Below, piece after piece: positions 26,972-36,023 of a stretch of DNA of 64,000 nt. The position numbers and the translations under genes are program-made. Under the pieces are notes generated by a model. It worked only from the letters and a program-made list of their open reading frames with translations. It was not told the DNA's origin and ran no database searches. Within the stretch, counting starts at the first letter, position 1. Every line of letters begins with the position of its first letter. The DNA is from Aquimarina rhabdastrellae (GTDB lineage: Bacteria > Bacteroidota > Bacteroidia > Flavobacteriales > Flavobacteriaceae). Location of the stretch: contig CANDNT010000016.1 of assembly GCA_947387485.1 (NCBI GenBank), forward strand, positions 1 through 64,000, written 5' to 3'.

Positions 26972-28443
26972 TGGACATTGCCATTATCAGCATTTACACT
27001 CTCGCGTTATTAATTATTTTCTTTTATAGTTTAGCGCAATTGAATCTATTGTTCAATTACCTTAAATCAAGAAAACAACCCGATAATAGTCCAACTTTTG
27101 ACTTTTCTAAAGAAGAAGAGATTCCATTAGTTACTATACAACTGCCTGTTTATAACGAGCTTTATGTTATGGGACGTCTTCTTGATAATATTGCTCTATT
27201 AGAGTATCCCAAAGATAAATTAGAGATTCAAGTACTTGACGATTCTACAGACGAATCTGTTTCTACTACAGCTGCTCATATTGAGCGTTTACAGAAAACT
27301 GGTTTGGATATTAAGCATATCAGACGTACCGATCGCTCTGGTTTTAAAGCGGGTGCTTTAAAAGAAGGGCTCAAGATTGCCAAAGGAGAATTTGTTGCCA
27401 TCTTTGATGCCGATTTCTTACCTGGCAAAAAATGGTTACTCCAGACTATTCCTTATTTTAAAGATGAAAATATTGGTGTGGTTCAAACACGTTGGGGGCA
27501 TATCAATAGAAACTATTCTATGTTGACCAAAATTCAAGCATTTGCTCTTGATTTTCATTTTACAATGGAACAAGTTGGTCGTAATTATAGAGATCATTTT
27601 ATCAATTTTAACGGTACTGCTGGAGTATGGCGTAAAACCTGTATTGAAGATGCCGGAAATTGGGAAGGTGATACCCTAACAGAAGATTTAGATTTAAGCT
27701 ATAGAGCACAATTAAAAAAATGGAAGTTTAAATATCTTGAAGGTGTTGAAACTCCCGCAGAATTACCTGTTGTTATTAGTGCTGCTCGCTCGCAACAATT
27801 TAGATGGAATAAAGGTGCTGCTGAAAACTTCCAGAAATTGTTTTGGAAATTATTAAAAGATAAAACGGTTCCTTTAAAAACTAAATTTCATAGTTTTTTC
27901 CATTTATTGAATAGTAGCATGTTCTTACTTGTTTTACTAGTTGCCATTTTAAGTGTTCCTGTAATGTACATTAAAAATAGTAACCCTATGTTTAGTTGGT
28001 ATTTTAATGTAATTGCATTTTTTGCTTCAAGTACACTTATTTTCTTTATTTGCTATTGGTATACTTTTAAACGAATTCATGGTGGCGGATTCTGGAATTT
28101 CTTAGAATACGTTAAACTATTCTTTACTTTCTTCTCTGTAGCTATGGGATTCTCTGTACATAATTCTATGGCTGTACTTGAAGGACATCTTGGAAAGAAA
28201 AGTGAATTTGTACGTACTCCAAAATTCAATATTAACTCATTGAAAGATTCTTGGAAAGGAAATAAATACATTAACAAAAATATTTCTGGAAATACATTTA
28301 TCGAAGCATTATTAGTAGGTTATTTTGGCTTTGCTTTATACAGTGCTTTTACCCTACAAGATTTTGGTTTATTTGTATTTCATGTCATGCTTTTCTTAGG
28401 TTTTTCATTTGTTTTTATTAAATCAATTACCTCAAAATTGTGA
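26971..28443 (+). CDS. Processive GT2 glycosyltransferase, cellulose synthase-like
   Basis: 490 residues. One N-terminal membrane helix precedes a large GT-A domain: VTIQLPVYNELYVMGRLLDN, DDSTDES, FDADFLPG, GDTLTEDLDLSYRA and QQFRWNKGA (the QxxRW-type motif). Four to five C-terminal helices follow. This layout fits CslA/glucomannan synthase-like or beta-glucan synthases that extrude polymer across the inner membrane, or a glycolipid synthase. The stop overlaps the GTG start of the next gene by 4 bp. Confidence 0.85.
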   Translation: MDIAIISIYTLALLIIFFYSLAQLNLLFNYLKSRKQPDNSPTFDFSKEEEIPLVTIQLPVYNELYVMGRLLDNIALLEYPKDKLEIQVLDDSTDESVSTTAAHIERLQKTGLDIKHIRRTDRSGFKAGALKEGLKIAKGEFVAIFDADFLPGKKWLLQTIPYFKDENIGVVQTRWGHINRNYSMLTKIQAFALDFHFTMEQVGRNYRDHFINFNGTAGVWRKTCIEDAGNWEGDTLTEDLDLSYRAQLKKWKFKYLEGVETPAELPVVISAARSQQFRWNKGAAENFQKLFWKLLKDKTVPLKTKFHSFFHLLNSSMFLLVLLVAILSVPVMYIKNSNPMFSWYFNVIAFFASSTLIFFICYWYTFKRIHGGGFWNFLEYVKLFFTFFSVAMGFSVHNSMAVLEGHLGKKSEFVRTPKFNINSLKDSWKGNKYINKNISGNTFIEALLVGYFGFALYSAFTLQDFGLFVFHVMLFLGFSFVFIKSITSKL

Positions 28444-29828
28444 TTCAAGAGTTATGGAAATATAACCGCATTACTATACTCCTTGCACTTACTACAGTAG
28501 CATTTTATATTAGCTTTGCCTTCACATCTCGTACAGATGTTATAAAAATTATAGGATTATGGAGTGCTTTATTTTATCTTTCATATAAACTCATTAAAAT
28601 AAATGCAAGCCAAACTAGCTTACTAGCTGGTTTGGCTTTACTTTTTAGAATTCTATTTCTTGTAGCTATACCCAATCTCTCACAAGATTTTTATCGATTT
28701 ATATGGGATGGTCGTATGCTTATTAGCGGTTTTAACCCCTATTTGTACCTTCCTAAAGATCTTATTGCTCAAAATACTGCGCCTATAGCAGAGGCTCTTG
28801 AACTGTATGACGGCATGGGACAACTCAATGCCAGCCATTACACCAATTATCCTCCTATTAGTCAATTATGCTATAGTATCGCTGGTTTAATATCAAACAC
28901 AAATATTTTAGGCGCCGTAGTGACACTAAGAATTTTAATCATTCTTGCAGATATTGGTACATTTATATATGGTCATAAATTATTAAAAGATTTAGGCTTA
29001 CCAGAACATCGTATTTTCTGGTACATACTTAATCCTTTTATCATACTAGAGTTAACTGCCAACCTACATTTTGAAGGTGTTATGGTATTTTTTATCATTT
29101 GGTCTCTTTATTTATTACATAAAGGATATTGGTATTGGGCAGCAATAGCGTTAGGGTTATCTGTATCTGTAAAGCTTATTCCCTTATTATTTCTTCCTTT
29201 ATTTTTTAAAAAGTTTATTATTCAGAATCAAAAAATTTCTCCTTTTAAAGGAGGGTTAAAGCTTGTAGGCTTTTATAGTCTTGTATTATTAACTGTGGTA
29301 GTTTCTTTTGCTCCTTTTTTATCTGAGGCTTTTCTTCAGAATTTTACTAAAACTATAAGTTTATGGTTTCAAAATTTCGAATTTAATGCTAGTATTTATT
29401 ATATCGTTAGATGGGTAGGTTATCAAGTTGTAGGTTGGAATATTATTGGTACTGCAGGTAAGATTTTACCATTAATTGTTATCGGAATCCTTTTAGGACT
29501 TACATTCTTTAGAAAAAACACTACTACACCACAATTAATCACTGTACTTGTATTAGGTATTTGTAGTTATTATTTTTTATCTACAACTGTACATCCATGG
29601 TATATAGCTGTACCGCTTTCACTATGCATTTTTACACGCTATCGTTTTCCTTTAATCTGGTCAGCGGTTATCATATTGAGTTATACTGCGTACATTCATC
29701 CTGAGTTTAGAGAAAATTTATGGATGGTTGCATTAGAATATTCCATTGTCTTTTCTATTTTTATTTTCGAAATTATAAAAAGCTTTTCTCAACCACATAA
29801 ACCAACAATTTTTGAGCATAAATTTTAA
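28440..29828 (+). CDS. Integral membrane GT-C glycosyltransferase (GT87/mannosyltransferase-like)
   Basis: 462 residues from a GTG start that overlaps the previous stop (GTGA). About ten to eleven membrane helices. The first periplasmic loop has QDFYRFIWDGRMLISGFNPY, the acidic motif of polyprenyl-phosphate-sugar-dependent GT-C enzymes. A donor made by the DPM-like GT2 in this operon would suit it. Its acceptor is unknown. The last codons overlap the alpha/beta hydrolase start by 17 bp. Confidence 0.8.
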   Translation: MIQELWKYNRITILLALTTVAFYISFAFTSRTDVIKIIGLWSALFYLSYKLIKINASQTSLLAGLALLFRILFLVAIPNLSQDFYRFIWDGRMLISGFNPYLYLPKDLIAQNTAPIAEALELYDGMGQLNASHYTNYPPISQLCYSIAGLISNTNILGAVVTLRILIILADIGTFIYGHKLLKDLGLPEHRIFWYILNPFIILELTANLHFEGVMVFFIIWSLYLLHKGYWYWAAIALGLSVSVKLIPLLFLPLFFKKFIIQNQKISPFKGGLKLVGFYSLVLLTVVVSFAPFLSEAFLQNFTKTISLWFQNFEFNASIYYIVRWVGYQVVGWNIIGTAGKILPLIVIGILLGLTFFRKNTTTPQLITVLVLGICSYYFLSTTVHPWYIAVPLSLCIFTRYRFPLIWSAVIILSYTAYIHPEFRENLWMVALEYSIVFSIFIFEIIKSFSQPHKPTIFEHKF

Positions 29829-30633
29829 AAAAATTGGACGCAGATTATTACGAATTATTATTAGTCTATTCGTTTTATTTCTACTCTTTTTAACCTTTTT
29901 ATATTTTAGACAAGAACGTTTTTATTTCAATCCAAAAGTTCTGGATAAATCATATATCTATTCTTTTGAACAATCATTTGAAGAAATTGATATTCCTGTA
30001 GCCAAAGACGTCTCTCTAAATGCTTTATTATTTAAAACGGATTCCATACGTAAAGGTGTTATCTTATATTTCCATGGTAATGCTGGAGCAATTCACGACT
30101 GGGGAAAACGTGCTCCTTTATATACAGAAAATGGGTATGATATCTTATTTGTAGACTATAGAGGTTATGGTAAAAGCGATAGTTTTTATAACGAAGAATC
30201 TCAACTTTATAACGATGCTCAAAAAGTCTATGATTATCTCAAAACACGCTATCAAGAACATGAGATTACAGTTTTAGGTTTTTCATTAGGCTCTGGATTA
30301 GCTGCTTATACCGCTTCTAAAAACAATCCTAAACTGTTAATATTAGAAGCTCCATACTATGCTTGGAACGAGCTAATTCACAGCATTTCGTCTGTTCCTA
30401 TGTTTATGATTAATTATGAAATCCCATCTTATAAATTTTTGGCAGACGTAAAGTGTAAGATTAACATTCTACATGGTACTCGTGACTTTTTAATCAAACC
30501 AGAAGAAAACTCATTACGTTTAAAAGCATTATATCCTAATAAAATAGAGTATACAGCTATTGAAGGCGCTGGACACAATGGTATCTATATTACCAAACAA
30601 TATTATGATCAATTAAAAATCATTTTACAATAA
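29812..30633 (+). CDS. Alpha/beta hydrolase, membrane-anchored
   Basis: 273 residues from a TTG start at 29812 (MSINFKKIGRR); no ATG lies upstream of the fold. One N-terminal membrane helix (IIISLFVLFLLFLTFLYF) anchors the enzyme. The hydrolase core shows YFHGNAGAIHDWGKRA (oxyanion region), VDYRGYGKS, the nucleophile elbow GFSLGSG, HGTRDFLIKPEE and the catalytic His in GAGHNGIY. It belongs to the BEM46/serine hydrolase-like group. The natural ester or amide substrate is not evident. It is the last gene of the glycosyltransferase operon. Confidence 0.87.
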   Translation: MSINFKKIGRRLLRIIISLFVLFLLFLTFLYFRQERFYFNPKVLDKSYIYSFEQSFEEIDIPVAKDVSLNALLFKTDSIRKGVILYFHGNAGAIHDWGKRAPLYTENGYDILFVDYRGYGKSDSFYNEESQLYNDAQKVYDYLKTRYQEHEITVLGFSLGSGLAAYTASKNNPKLLILEAPYYAWNELIHSISSVPMFMINYEIPSYKFLADVKCKINILHGTRDFLIKPEENSLRLKALYPNKIEYTAIEGAGHNGIYITKQYYDQLKIILQ

Positions 30634-30664
30634 AAAAACCCGAAGTTTACAGCTTCGGGTTTTT
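30634..30664. terminator. Intrinsic terminator between converging genes
   Basis: Perfect 12-bp stem AAAAACCCGAAG (30634-30645) / CTTCGGGTTTTT (30653-30664) with a 7-nt loop. A- and T-rich ends let it work for both the hydrolase operon and the converging haloperoxidase-like gene. Confidence 0.93.
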
Positions 30665-30684
30665 CTTATTTATTTTTAATCTTA

Positions 30685-32049
30685 TTATTTGTCAAGGTTT
30701 AGTGCATTGATATTTTTTCCTATTTTATATCCTTGCTCTAATCCTAGATCTATAGCTTCTCTAAAATGTATTCCTCCATACAATCTAGAAATAGCTGCTT
30801 CTTCTGCCATCTCATAAAAGCTAGCAAATCTACGCGGAATTCCATTTATATCTTTTCTGTGTTCATGTGTTCTATCAACAAACGGTTTATTTTTTCCAAA
30901 TAAATCAGTCATGATTTCTGCCAATGCTCCTGATTGTACCGAATGTCCAGATGTATATTCTGGAAATGGAGGTGTCGCTAATACTGGCTTCCATTTTTCA
31001 TCAATATATGCGTTGATATATGTAATAGGTCTAGGATATACAGTCCTGTATTTAGTACTCCAGCATGAAATAAATGCATCAGAGATTCCTATTCCTAATT
31101 TTGCAAAAGCTTCGGCTGCTTTATCAAGTTTTACATTATCTCTATTTATTACTTGATTTAAAATCGAAATCGAGTGTCCTGGTGGTGTAGCTGAAGATGT
31201 AGGATCGTCTGACCAAAATTCTGCAATTACTACTTCTTCTGGTTTGATGTATTTTACAGTTTTATATACTTCTTCTGCAGCTTTGTAAAATGGTGAGTCC
31301 ATTTGTATAGAGAACGGAGTAGGATCTTTAGGCTGTGTTTCTGTTACATTTGCTGTAATAAAAGGTCTATTCGTTCCCCAATATGGCTGAAGTGCTGGTT
31401 GATACTTAGGTGCTGTAGGCTCCCAATATTGATCTCCTTTTGGAGAAGTGTATTCTCGTGGAAAATTATGTAATGATCCATCTCTACCTCCGTCATTACC
31501 TGACCACTGAATAATTTGTTCTGCTGTTCGCTTAGCTAAGTCATGCGAATCTGCATAGATTTCTTCTGAAGTCAATGCAATAAAGCGATCTTCATATTTT
31601 TGTTCTAGTGCTTCTATTGCTCTTAATCTTTTTCCACTCGTATGCTTATAAAAATAACGTGTCATTTCTGCTAGCACACAATTGGCTACGGCTGGCCAAT
31701 AATAAATCTTGTCTTTATCTAATGTCGTTTCAACTTTTAAGTCATTTAGCAACCCAGACATCGATCTTTTATTAGGCATCCCTTCTACCAAAGATTCGTA
31801 TAATGCTACTCCAGTATAGCCAAAAGCTCTTGCTGCTACTGGTGGTGTATACCCTTTGGTTTTTGTAGTTAATGTCTTAATTAAGTTATACCATTCGACT
31901 ACTACTCCAGACGAATGTGCATTAACTGTTGTTTGTCGTAAAACTTTTTTGTCAGTATTTTTCTTCTCTGTAAACGAAGAAAATAACAAGATTACACAAA
32001 ATGCTTTTACAGCATACCTCATTGTTAGTTTAGTACTTTTTCTATTCAT
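30685..32049 (-). CDS. Vanadium-dependent haloperoxidase / PAP2-like protein
   Basis: 454 residues from ATG 32047-32049 (MNRKSTKLTMRYAVKAFCVI); an ATG 39 bp upstream is less likely because the signal peptide follows this Met. The vanadate pocket is complete: K and R seven apart in KYRTVYPRP, SGH in PEYTSGHSVQSG, and R and H six apart in SRLYGGIHF. These spacings match vanadium chloroperoxidases, though the same pocket serves PAP2 phosphatases. VEWYNLIKTLT and PPVAARAFGYTGVALYES near the N-terminus fit exported bacterial haloperoxidase-like proteins. Marine relatives may oxidise halides for defence. Confidence 0.8.
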   Translation of the reverse strand: MNRKSTKLTMRYAVKAFCVILLFSSFTEKKNTDKKVLRQTTVNAHSSGVVVEWYNLIKTLTTKTKGYTPPVAARAFGYTGVALYESLVEGMPNKRSMSGLLNDLKVETTLDKDKIYYWPAVANCVLAEMTRYFYKHTSGKRLRAIEALEQKYEDRFIALTSEEIYADSHDLAKRTAEQIIQWSGNDGGRDGSLHNFPREYTSPKGDQYWEPTAPKYQPALQPYWGTNRPFITANVTETQPKDPTPFSIQMDSPFYKAAEEVYKTVKYIKPEEVVIAEFWSDDPTSSATPPGHSISILNQVINRDNVKLDKAAEAFAKLGIGISDAFISCWSTKYRTVYPRPITYINAYIDEKWKPVLATPPFPEYTSGHSVQSGALAEIMTDLFGKNKPFVDRTHEHRKDINGIPRRFASFYEMAEEAAISRLYGGIHFREAIDLGLEQGYKIGKNINALNLDK

Positions 32050-32375
32050 ATTTACCCTTTTTAATGCATTCCTAAAGATAGCACCCACATACTATCTCTT
32101 AAGTGACCTTAGTCACACATATAAGGGTAACTTACATTCTCATTTTTATTTTTTTTTACATTTTCTTGCTACCTCAACTCTTAAAACCCTACTAATCCAC
32201 TATACTTCAAAAGTTTATACTTTAAATTCACCTCCCCAAAAAAACTTCAAAAAAATTAACATTTGTTCTAAAGCTTTAACATTTTTTAAGATTATTTAAG
32301 TTTTTCACGCTTTTAATTAACATTTATTTTATTGTCAATTTTTCCTTGTCATATTTATTAATTAACTGCATAAAA
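32050..32375. other. Intergenic region upstream of the haloperoxidase-like gene
   Basis: AT-rich leader with no convincing gene. A short palindrome GTGAC-CTTA-GTCAC (32103-32116) lies about 60 bp before the haloperoxidase start and could be an operator. Nothing else was recognised. Confidence 0.4.
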
Positions 32376-32399
32376 AAACAGGTCAAATTTGACCTGTTT
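32376..32399 (-). terminator. Terminator of the rluB-like gene
   Basis: Perfect self-complementary 24-mer, arm AAACAGGTCAAA, with A-tract on the plus strand at 32372-32378 that reads as U-tract for minus-strand transcripts. Confidence 0.85.
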
Positions 32400-32430
32400 A
32401 TTACTTTCTTATCTTATTAAAACTTATCTC

Positions 32431-33255
32431 TTAAGAGTTCTTAAGATTAATAATTTCTTGATTTGTCAAGCTTCTCCACCTTCCTCTAGGTAAATCCTTT
32501 TTTGTTAATCCACCAAAAATAACTCTATCTTGACGAATCACATTATAATTTAAATGCTCCATCACTTTACGAATGATTTCGTTTTTTGAAGATTTAATTT
32601 GAATACCTATCTCTCTTTTACTTGCTCCTTCTACATAAGAAACCTCATCTGGTTGAATAAATCCTTCTTTTAATAAAACTCCGCTTTCAAGTTTCTTTAA
32701 ATCTTCTAATTTGAAGTTTTTATCCAATTCTACATGATAGATCTTACGTACACCATGTTTATGATGGGTAAGTTTTTTTGTTAAATCATCATCATTTGTA
32801 AACAGCAATAATCCTGTTGTATTACGTTCTAATCTCCCTACAGGTCTCAATTGTACTCGTGATGCATTGGCTATCAATTGCATTACTGTTTTATTTTTCT
32901 CTGGACTTGTAGTTGTAACGTAACCTTTAGGCTTATTTAATAAAATATATTCTTTCTTTTCTGGCGTGATTAGCCTACCATCAAAACGTACTTCGTCTGT
33001 AAGTTTTACTTTATATCCCATTTCTGTAACAGGTTTACCATTAACCCATACACTTCCTGTTTGGATATATAAATCAGCATCTCTTCTAGAACATACTCCT
33101 GAATTTGCTACAAACTTATTCAGTCTAATTTCATCTGGATTTGATGCTTTTTGGGGAGTCGCTTTCTTTCTTACTTCTTCCTTCCCTTTGGGATAAAACT
33201 TCTTATTTTTAGTATTTCCGCTTTTTTTCCCTCTTGAATTTCCTCCTCGATTCAT
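32431..33255 (-). CDS. RsuA/RluB-family rRNA pseudouridine synthase with Glu at the catalytic Asp
   Basis: 274 residues. A basic low-complexity head (about 1-40) is followed by an S4 RNA-binding domain (RLNKFVANSGVCSRRDADLY) and the RsuA/RluB catalytic domain (ILLNKPKGYVTTTS, VQLRPVGRLERNTTGLLLFT). The family's catalytic motif is GRLD; here residue 143 is Glu, coded by GAA. Asp to Glu at this position would be expected to weaken or abolish activity unless the site adapts. It otherwise looks intact and has its own promoter and terminator. In other bacteria the enzyme modifies 23S rRNA position 2605. Confidence 0.88.
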   Translation of the reverse strand: MNRGGNSRGKKSGNTKNKKFYPKGKEEVRKKATPQKASNPDEIRLNKFVANSGVCSRRDADLYIQTGSVWVNGKPVTEMGYKVKLTDEVRFDGRLITPEKKEYILLNKPKGYVTTTSPEKNKTVMQLIANASRVQLRPVGRLERNTTGLLLFTNDDDLTKKLTHHKHGVRKIYHVELDKNFKLEDLKKLESGVLLKEGFIQPDEVSYVEGASKREIGIQIKSSKNEIIRKVMEHLNYNVIRQDRVIFGGLTKKDLPRGRWRSLTNQEIINLKNS

Positions 33256-33269
33256 GTATTATTTTTTTG

Positions 33270-33303
33270 CAAAGATAGTTGTTTCCAATTGATATTAATA
33301 CAA
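33270..33303 (-). promoter_or_regulatory. Promoter of the rluB-like gene
   Basis: On the minus strand TTG (33301-33303), 23 nt, then TATCTTTG (33270-33277). The ATG is 15 nt after the -7 box, so the leader would be very short. Confidence 0.65.
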
Positions 33304-33324
33304 TCTGCTTTTTTGTTTATTCTT

Positions 33325-34251
33325 TTAAAACGGTAATCTGCTTAAATCTACATTTCCTCCAGAAAAAATAACTCCTACTTTTTTATTTTTAAATCGCGTT
33401 TTATCTTTTAAAACCGCAGCAAAAGCTACTGCACTAGATGGTTCTATAACTATTTTAAGTCGCTCCCATATTAATTTCATAGCAGCTACTATTTCATCTT
33501 CTTCTACTCTAATAATAGTTTTTATATGTTTTTTTATAATCGGAAAATTAATTTCTCCTAATTGCGTTTTTAAACCATCTGCAATAGTACGTATTGTAGT
33601 ATTGGTTTCTATCTTACCACTTAATAATGATCTATATGCATCATCTACAGCAAAAGGTTCTCCTCCTATTACTTCACATTTTTCACTAAACGCATTTGCT
33701 GCCAGTACTGTTCCTGCTATTAATCCACCACCACCTACTGGTGTTACTATAGTATCCAAATCGGTATATTCTTGTAATAATTCTACAGCTGCTGTACCTT
33801 GACCTATAATTACATCTAGATTATCTGATGGATGCAAAAATGTAGCTCCTTTTTCTTGTGCTATTTTTGAAGCAGTTCTTTCTCTAGCTTGTAAAGTAGG
33901 TTCGCACTCAATTAATTCTCCTCCGTATCCTATTACAGCTTCTTTTTTTACCTGAGGTGCACTAGTAGGCATAACAATATATGCTTTAACTCCTAAACTC
34001 TTTGCTGCTAAGGATACTGCTTGAGCAAAATTACCCGAAGAATGTGTCACAACTCCTTTTGCTCTTTGCTCCTCTGATAAATTTAAAATTGCATATGTAG
34101 CACCTCGCATTTTAAAAGCTCCCATTTTCTGGAAATTTTCGCATTTAAAATACAGTTCACATCCAGCTATCTCGTTTAACAAAGTAGACGTAAGTACAGG
34201 TGTTTGGTGTATATATGGTTTAATTTTTTCTATATCATTAAAGTATGACAT
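33325..34251 (-). CDS. PLP-dependent threonine/serine dehydratase or serine racemase
   Basis: 308 residues, fold type II PLP enzyme. The PLP lysine lies in GAFKMRGA; the phosphate-binding loop is PVGGGGLIAG; the substrate loop is SSGNFAQA; the end has FSGGNVDLSRLPF. Length fits serine racemase or catabolic threonine dehydratase without an ACT domain. It deaminates Thr/Ser or related hydroxy amino acids, or racemises serine. It starts 7 bp after the stop of the nitrilase gene, so the two are one operon. Confidence 0.88.
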   Translation of the reverse strand: MSYFNDIEKIKPYIHQTPVLTSTLLNEIAGCELYFKCENFQKMGAFKMRGATYAILNLSEEQRAKGVVTHSSGNFAQAVSLAAKSLGVKAYIVMPTSAPQVKKEAVIGYGGELIECEPTLQARERTASKIAQEKGATFLHPSDNLDVIIGQGTAAVELLQEYTDLDTIVTPVGGGGLIAGTVLAANAFSEKCEVIGGEPFAVDDAYRSLLSGKIETNTTIRTIADGLKTQLGEINFPIIKKHIKTIIRVEEDEIVAAMKLIWERLKIVIEPSSAVAFAAVLKDKTRFKNKKVGVIFSGGNVDLSRLPF

Positions 34252-34258
34252 CTATATA

Positions 34259-35206
34259 TTAATTAAATTTTACTGTAGTTTGTCGCTCTCTATTCACAGT
34301 CAATTGCGTCACATCTGGACGAGAATAATGTCCTACTGGATCAAAATTTTGTCGTTCTTGTAATACTCTATTATAATCAATAGTATGAATAATCAATCCT
34401 TCTTTATATAATACAGGTTCTATTTCCCATTCTCCATCTGGCCCAGCAATACATGATCCTCCATTACCTAAAACAGCTGGTGCTTTTGCTAATATTTTAT
34501 CTAAATGCGGTGTATTTTCTGGGAAATCTTCTACTCTCATTAAACTAGAGACTGAAATTACATACGATCTTGATTCTCTAGCAATAAATCGCGTGATGTC
34601 TTTTGTATTAAAATCATTTCCAGGCCATACAGCTATGTGCAAATTTTCGCCTTGAGCATACAACGCTGTTCGAGGTAATGGCATCCAATTTTCCCAACAA
34701 TTAAGTCCTCCTACAGTAAAAGATTTAAGTGCATGCGTTTGCAATCCGTTTCCATCTCCTGGAGACCAAGTTAGACGTTCTTCGTAGGTAGGTTGAAGTT
34801 TGCGATGTACCGATTGTATCTCTCCTTCTTCATTTATATATACTAATGATGCATATAAACTATGTCCACCTCTATCTGTAGGTCTTTCTATGATACCTAA
34901 ATAAATAGCAATATGATGTTCTTTTGCCAGTTTACAGATTTCGTCTAAGTCACCTTGCTCAATTATCACAGCATTTTGTGCATAATGTGCATGTATTTCT
35001 TTTTGAACATCACTATTGAATTTTGCTCCATTAGTAAGTTCTACCCAAAAAGGATATCCTGGCAATAATGATTCTCCAAAAACGATAAGCTCAACCTCTT
35101 CTTTGGCTGCTTCCTTTATATTCTTTTTGATTTTCTCTAATGTTTCCTTTTTATTTAACCAAACTGGAGCAATTTGGGCTAGCGCAATTTTTAATTTCGA
35201 ATTCAT
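34259..35206 (-). CDS. Nitrilase (carbon-nitrogen hydrolase family)
   Basis: 315 residues. The catalytic triad is visible: Glu in VFGESLLPGYPFW, Lys in RKLQPTYEERLTW, Cys in GGLNCWENWMPLPRT. The CWEN form and RTALYAQGE are typical of true nitrilases and cyanide hydratases of branch 1 rather than amidases or NAD synthetase. It would convert an organic nitrile to an acid plus ammonia. Co-transcription with the PLP dehydratase suggests catabolism of a nitrogenous compound, but the substrate is unknown. Confidence 0.9.
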   Translation of the reverse strand: MNSKLKIALAQIAPVWLNKKETLEKIKKNIKEAAKEEVELIVFGESLLPGYPFWVELTNGAKFNSDVQKEIHAHYAQNAVIIEQGDLDEICKLAKEHHIAIYLGIIERPTDRGGHSLYASLVYINEEGEIQSVHRKLQPTYEERLTWSPGDGNGLQTHALKSFTVGGLNCWENWMPLPRTALYAQGENLHIAVWPGNDFNTKDITRFIARESRSYVISVSSLMRVEDFPENTPHLDKILAKAPAVLGNGGSCIAGPDGEWEIEPVLYKEGLIIHTIDYNRVLQERQNFDPVGHYSRPDVTQLTVNRERQTTVKFN

Positions 35207-35566
35207 TTTTCTTTAAAAAGCAATATATTAACACACTGTTTTTCAATACATAAACATCATCTCTTAATCTTATAGTAACACTATCAATAGCTTTAAATTT
35301 GATAAACTATATTTTTTAATGCCTATTATTAAAAGATTCGCAATTCTTGTTTTTATGGTATTGAATTATTCGTAAATATACATGGTATATCAAAAAGAAT
35401 ATCTTAAAGTTTAGTCAAAGTTATCTATGCTATAAATTAATCTAAGCATAACTATAGTAACTCATTATCATAACTTTATAAATGACACTCAACGTTATCC
35501 CTATAGTATCTTTACAGCGTAAAACAAAACAAACAATTTATCTAAAAAAGATCAAAATTTTAAAAA
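35207..35566. other. Intergenic region between divergent genes
   Basis: About 360 bp, very AT-rich, with no gene. A TATCTTTA box at 35507-35514 is a possible -7 element for the small secreted protein gene, but no TTG lies at the proper distance. Nothing else recognised. Confidence 0.4.
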
Positions 35567-35905
35567 ATGAAAACGTTAAAAGTATTTATTCTTGCATTTG
35601 TAATCGGTACAGCTATGTACGGTAACAACAATCCTGTTGAAACACCTGTTCAAAAATTAAGAAATGAAATTTCTACTTTACTTAAGAATCCTAGAATAGA
35701 AATAGACAACGAAGCTATCAATGCAACGGTTGAATTTACTTTAAATAATAAAGGAGAAATTGTTGTATTAACAGTAGACTCTGATAGCACATCTGTTGAA
35801 TCATTTGTAAAATCAAAATTAAACTATCAAAAAGTTGATTCTCGTATTAATAAGAATGGTAAAGTTTTTAAGCTAAGACTTAAAATATTAAATCCATTCT
35901 CTTAA
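35567..35905 (+). CDS. Small exported protein of unknown function
   Basis: 112 residues with a signal peptide (MKTLKVFILAFVIGTAMYG). The mature part has alternating strands around ATVEFTLNNKGEIVVLTVDS, a pattern seen in TonB-C-like or similar small Bacteroidota exported proteins. No enzyme motif is visible. The gene stands alone. The gap after it (to 36023) carries no clear gene. Confidence 0.7.
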   Translation: MKTLKVFILAFVIGTAMYGNNNPVETPVQKLRNEISTLLKNPRIEIDNEAINATVEFTLNNKGEIVVLTVDSDSTSVESFVKSKLNYQKVDSRINKNGKVFKLRLKILNPFS

Positions 35906-36023
35906 TCATTATTACAATAAGTCTACTAATTACAATTATAGATTACTTATAACAAATTAACTATATATCTAAAGCGTTGAGAATTCATTTATAAAGCAGC
36001 TGTTTTTCAGTTGCTTTATTTTT

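Noticed and set aside
31856-32299. 147-codon plus-strand frame over the haloperoxidase 5' end
   Set aside because: Covers the N-terminus and leader of a well-supported minus-strand gene; composition is low-complexity.
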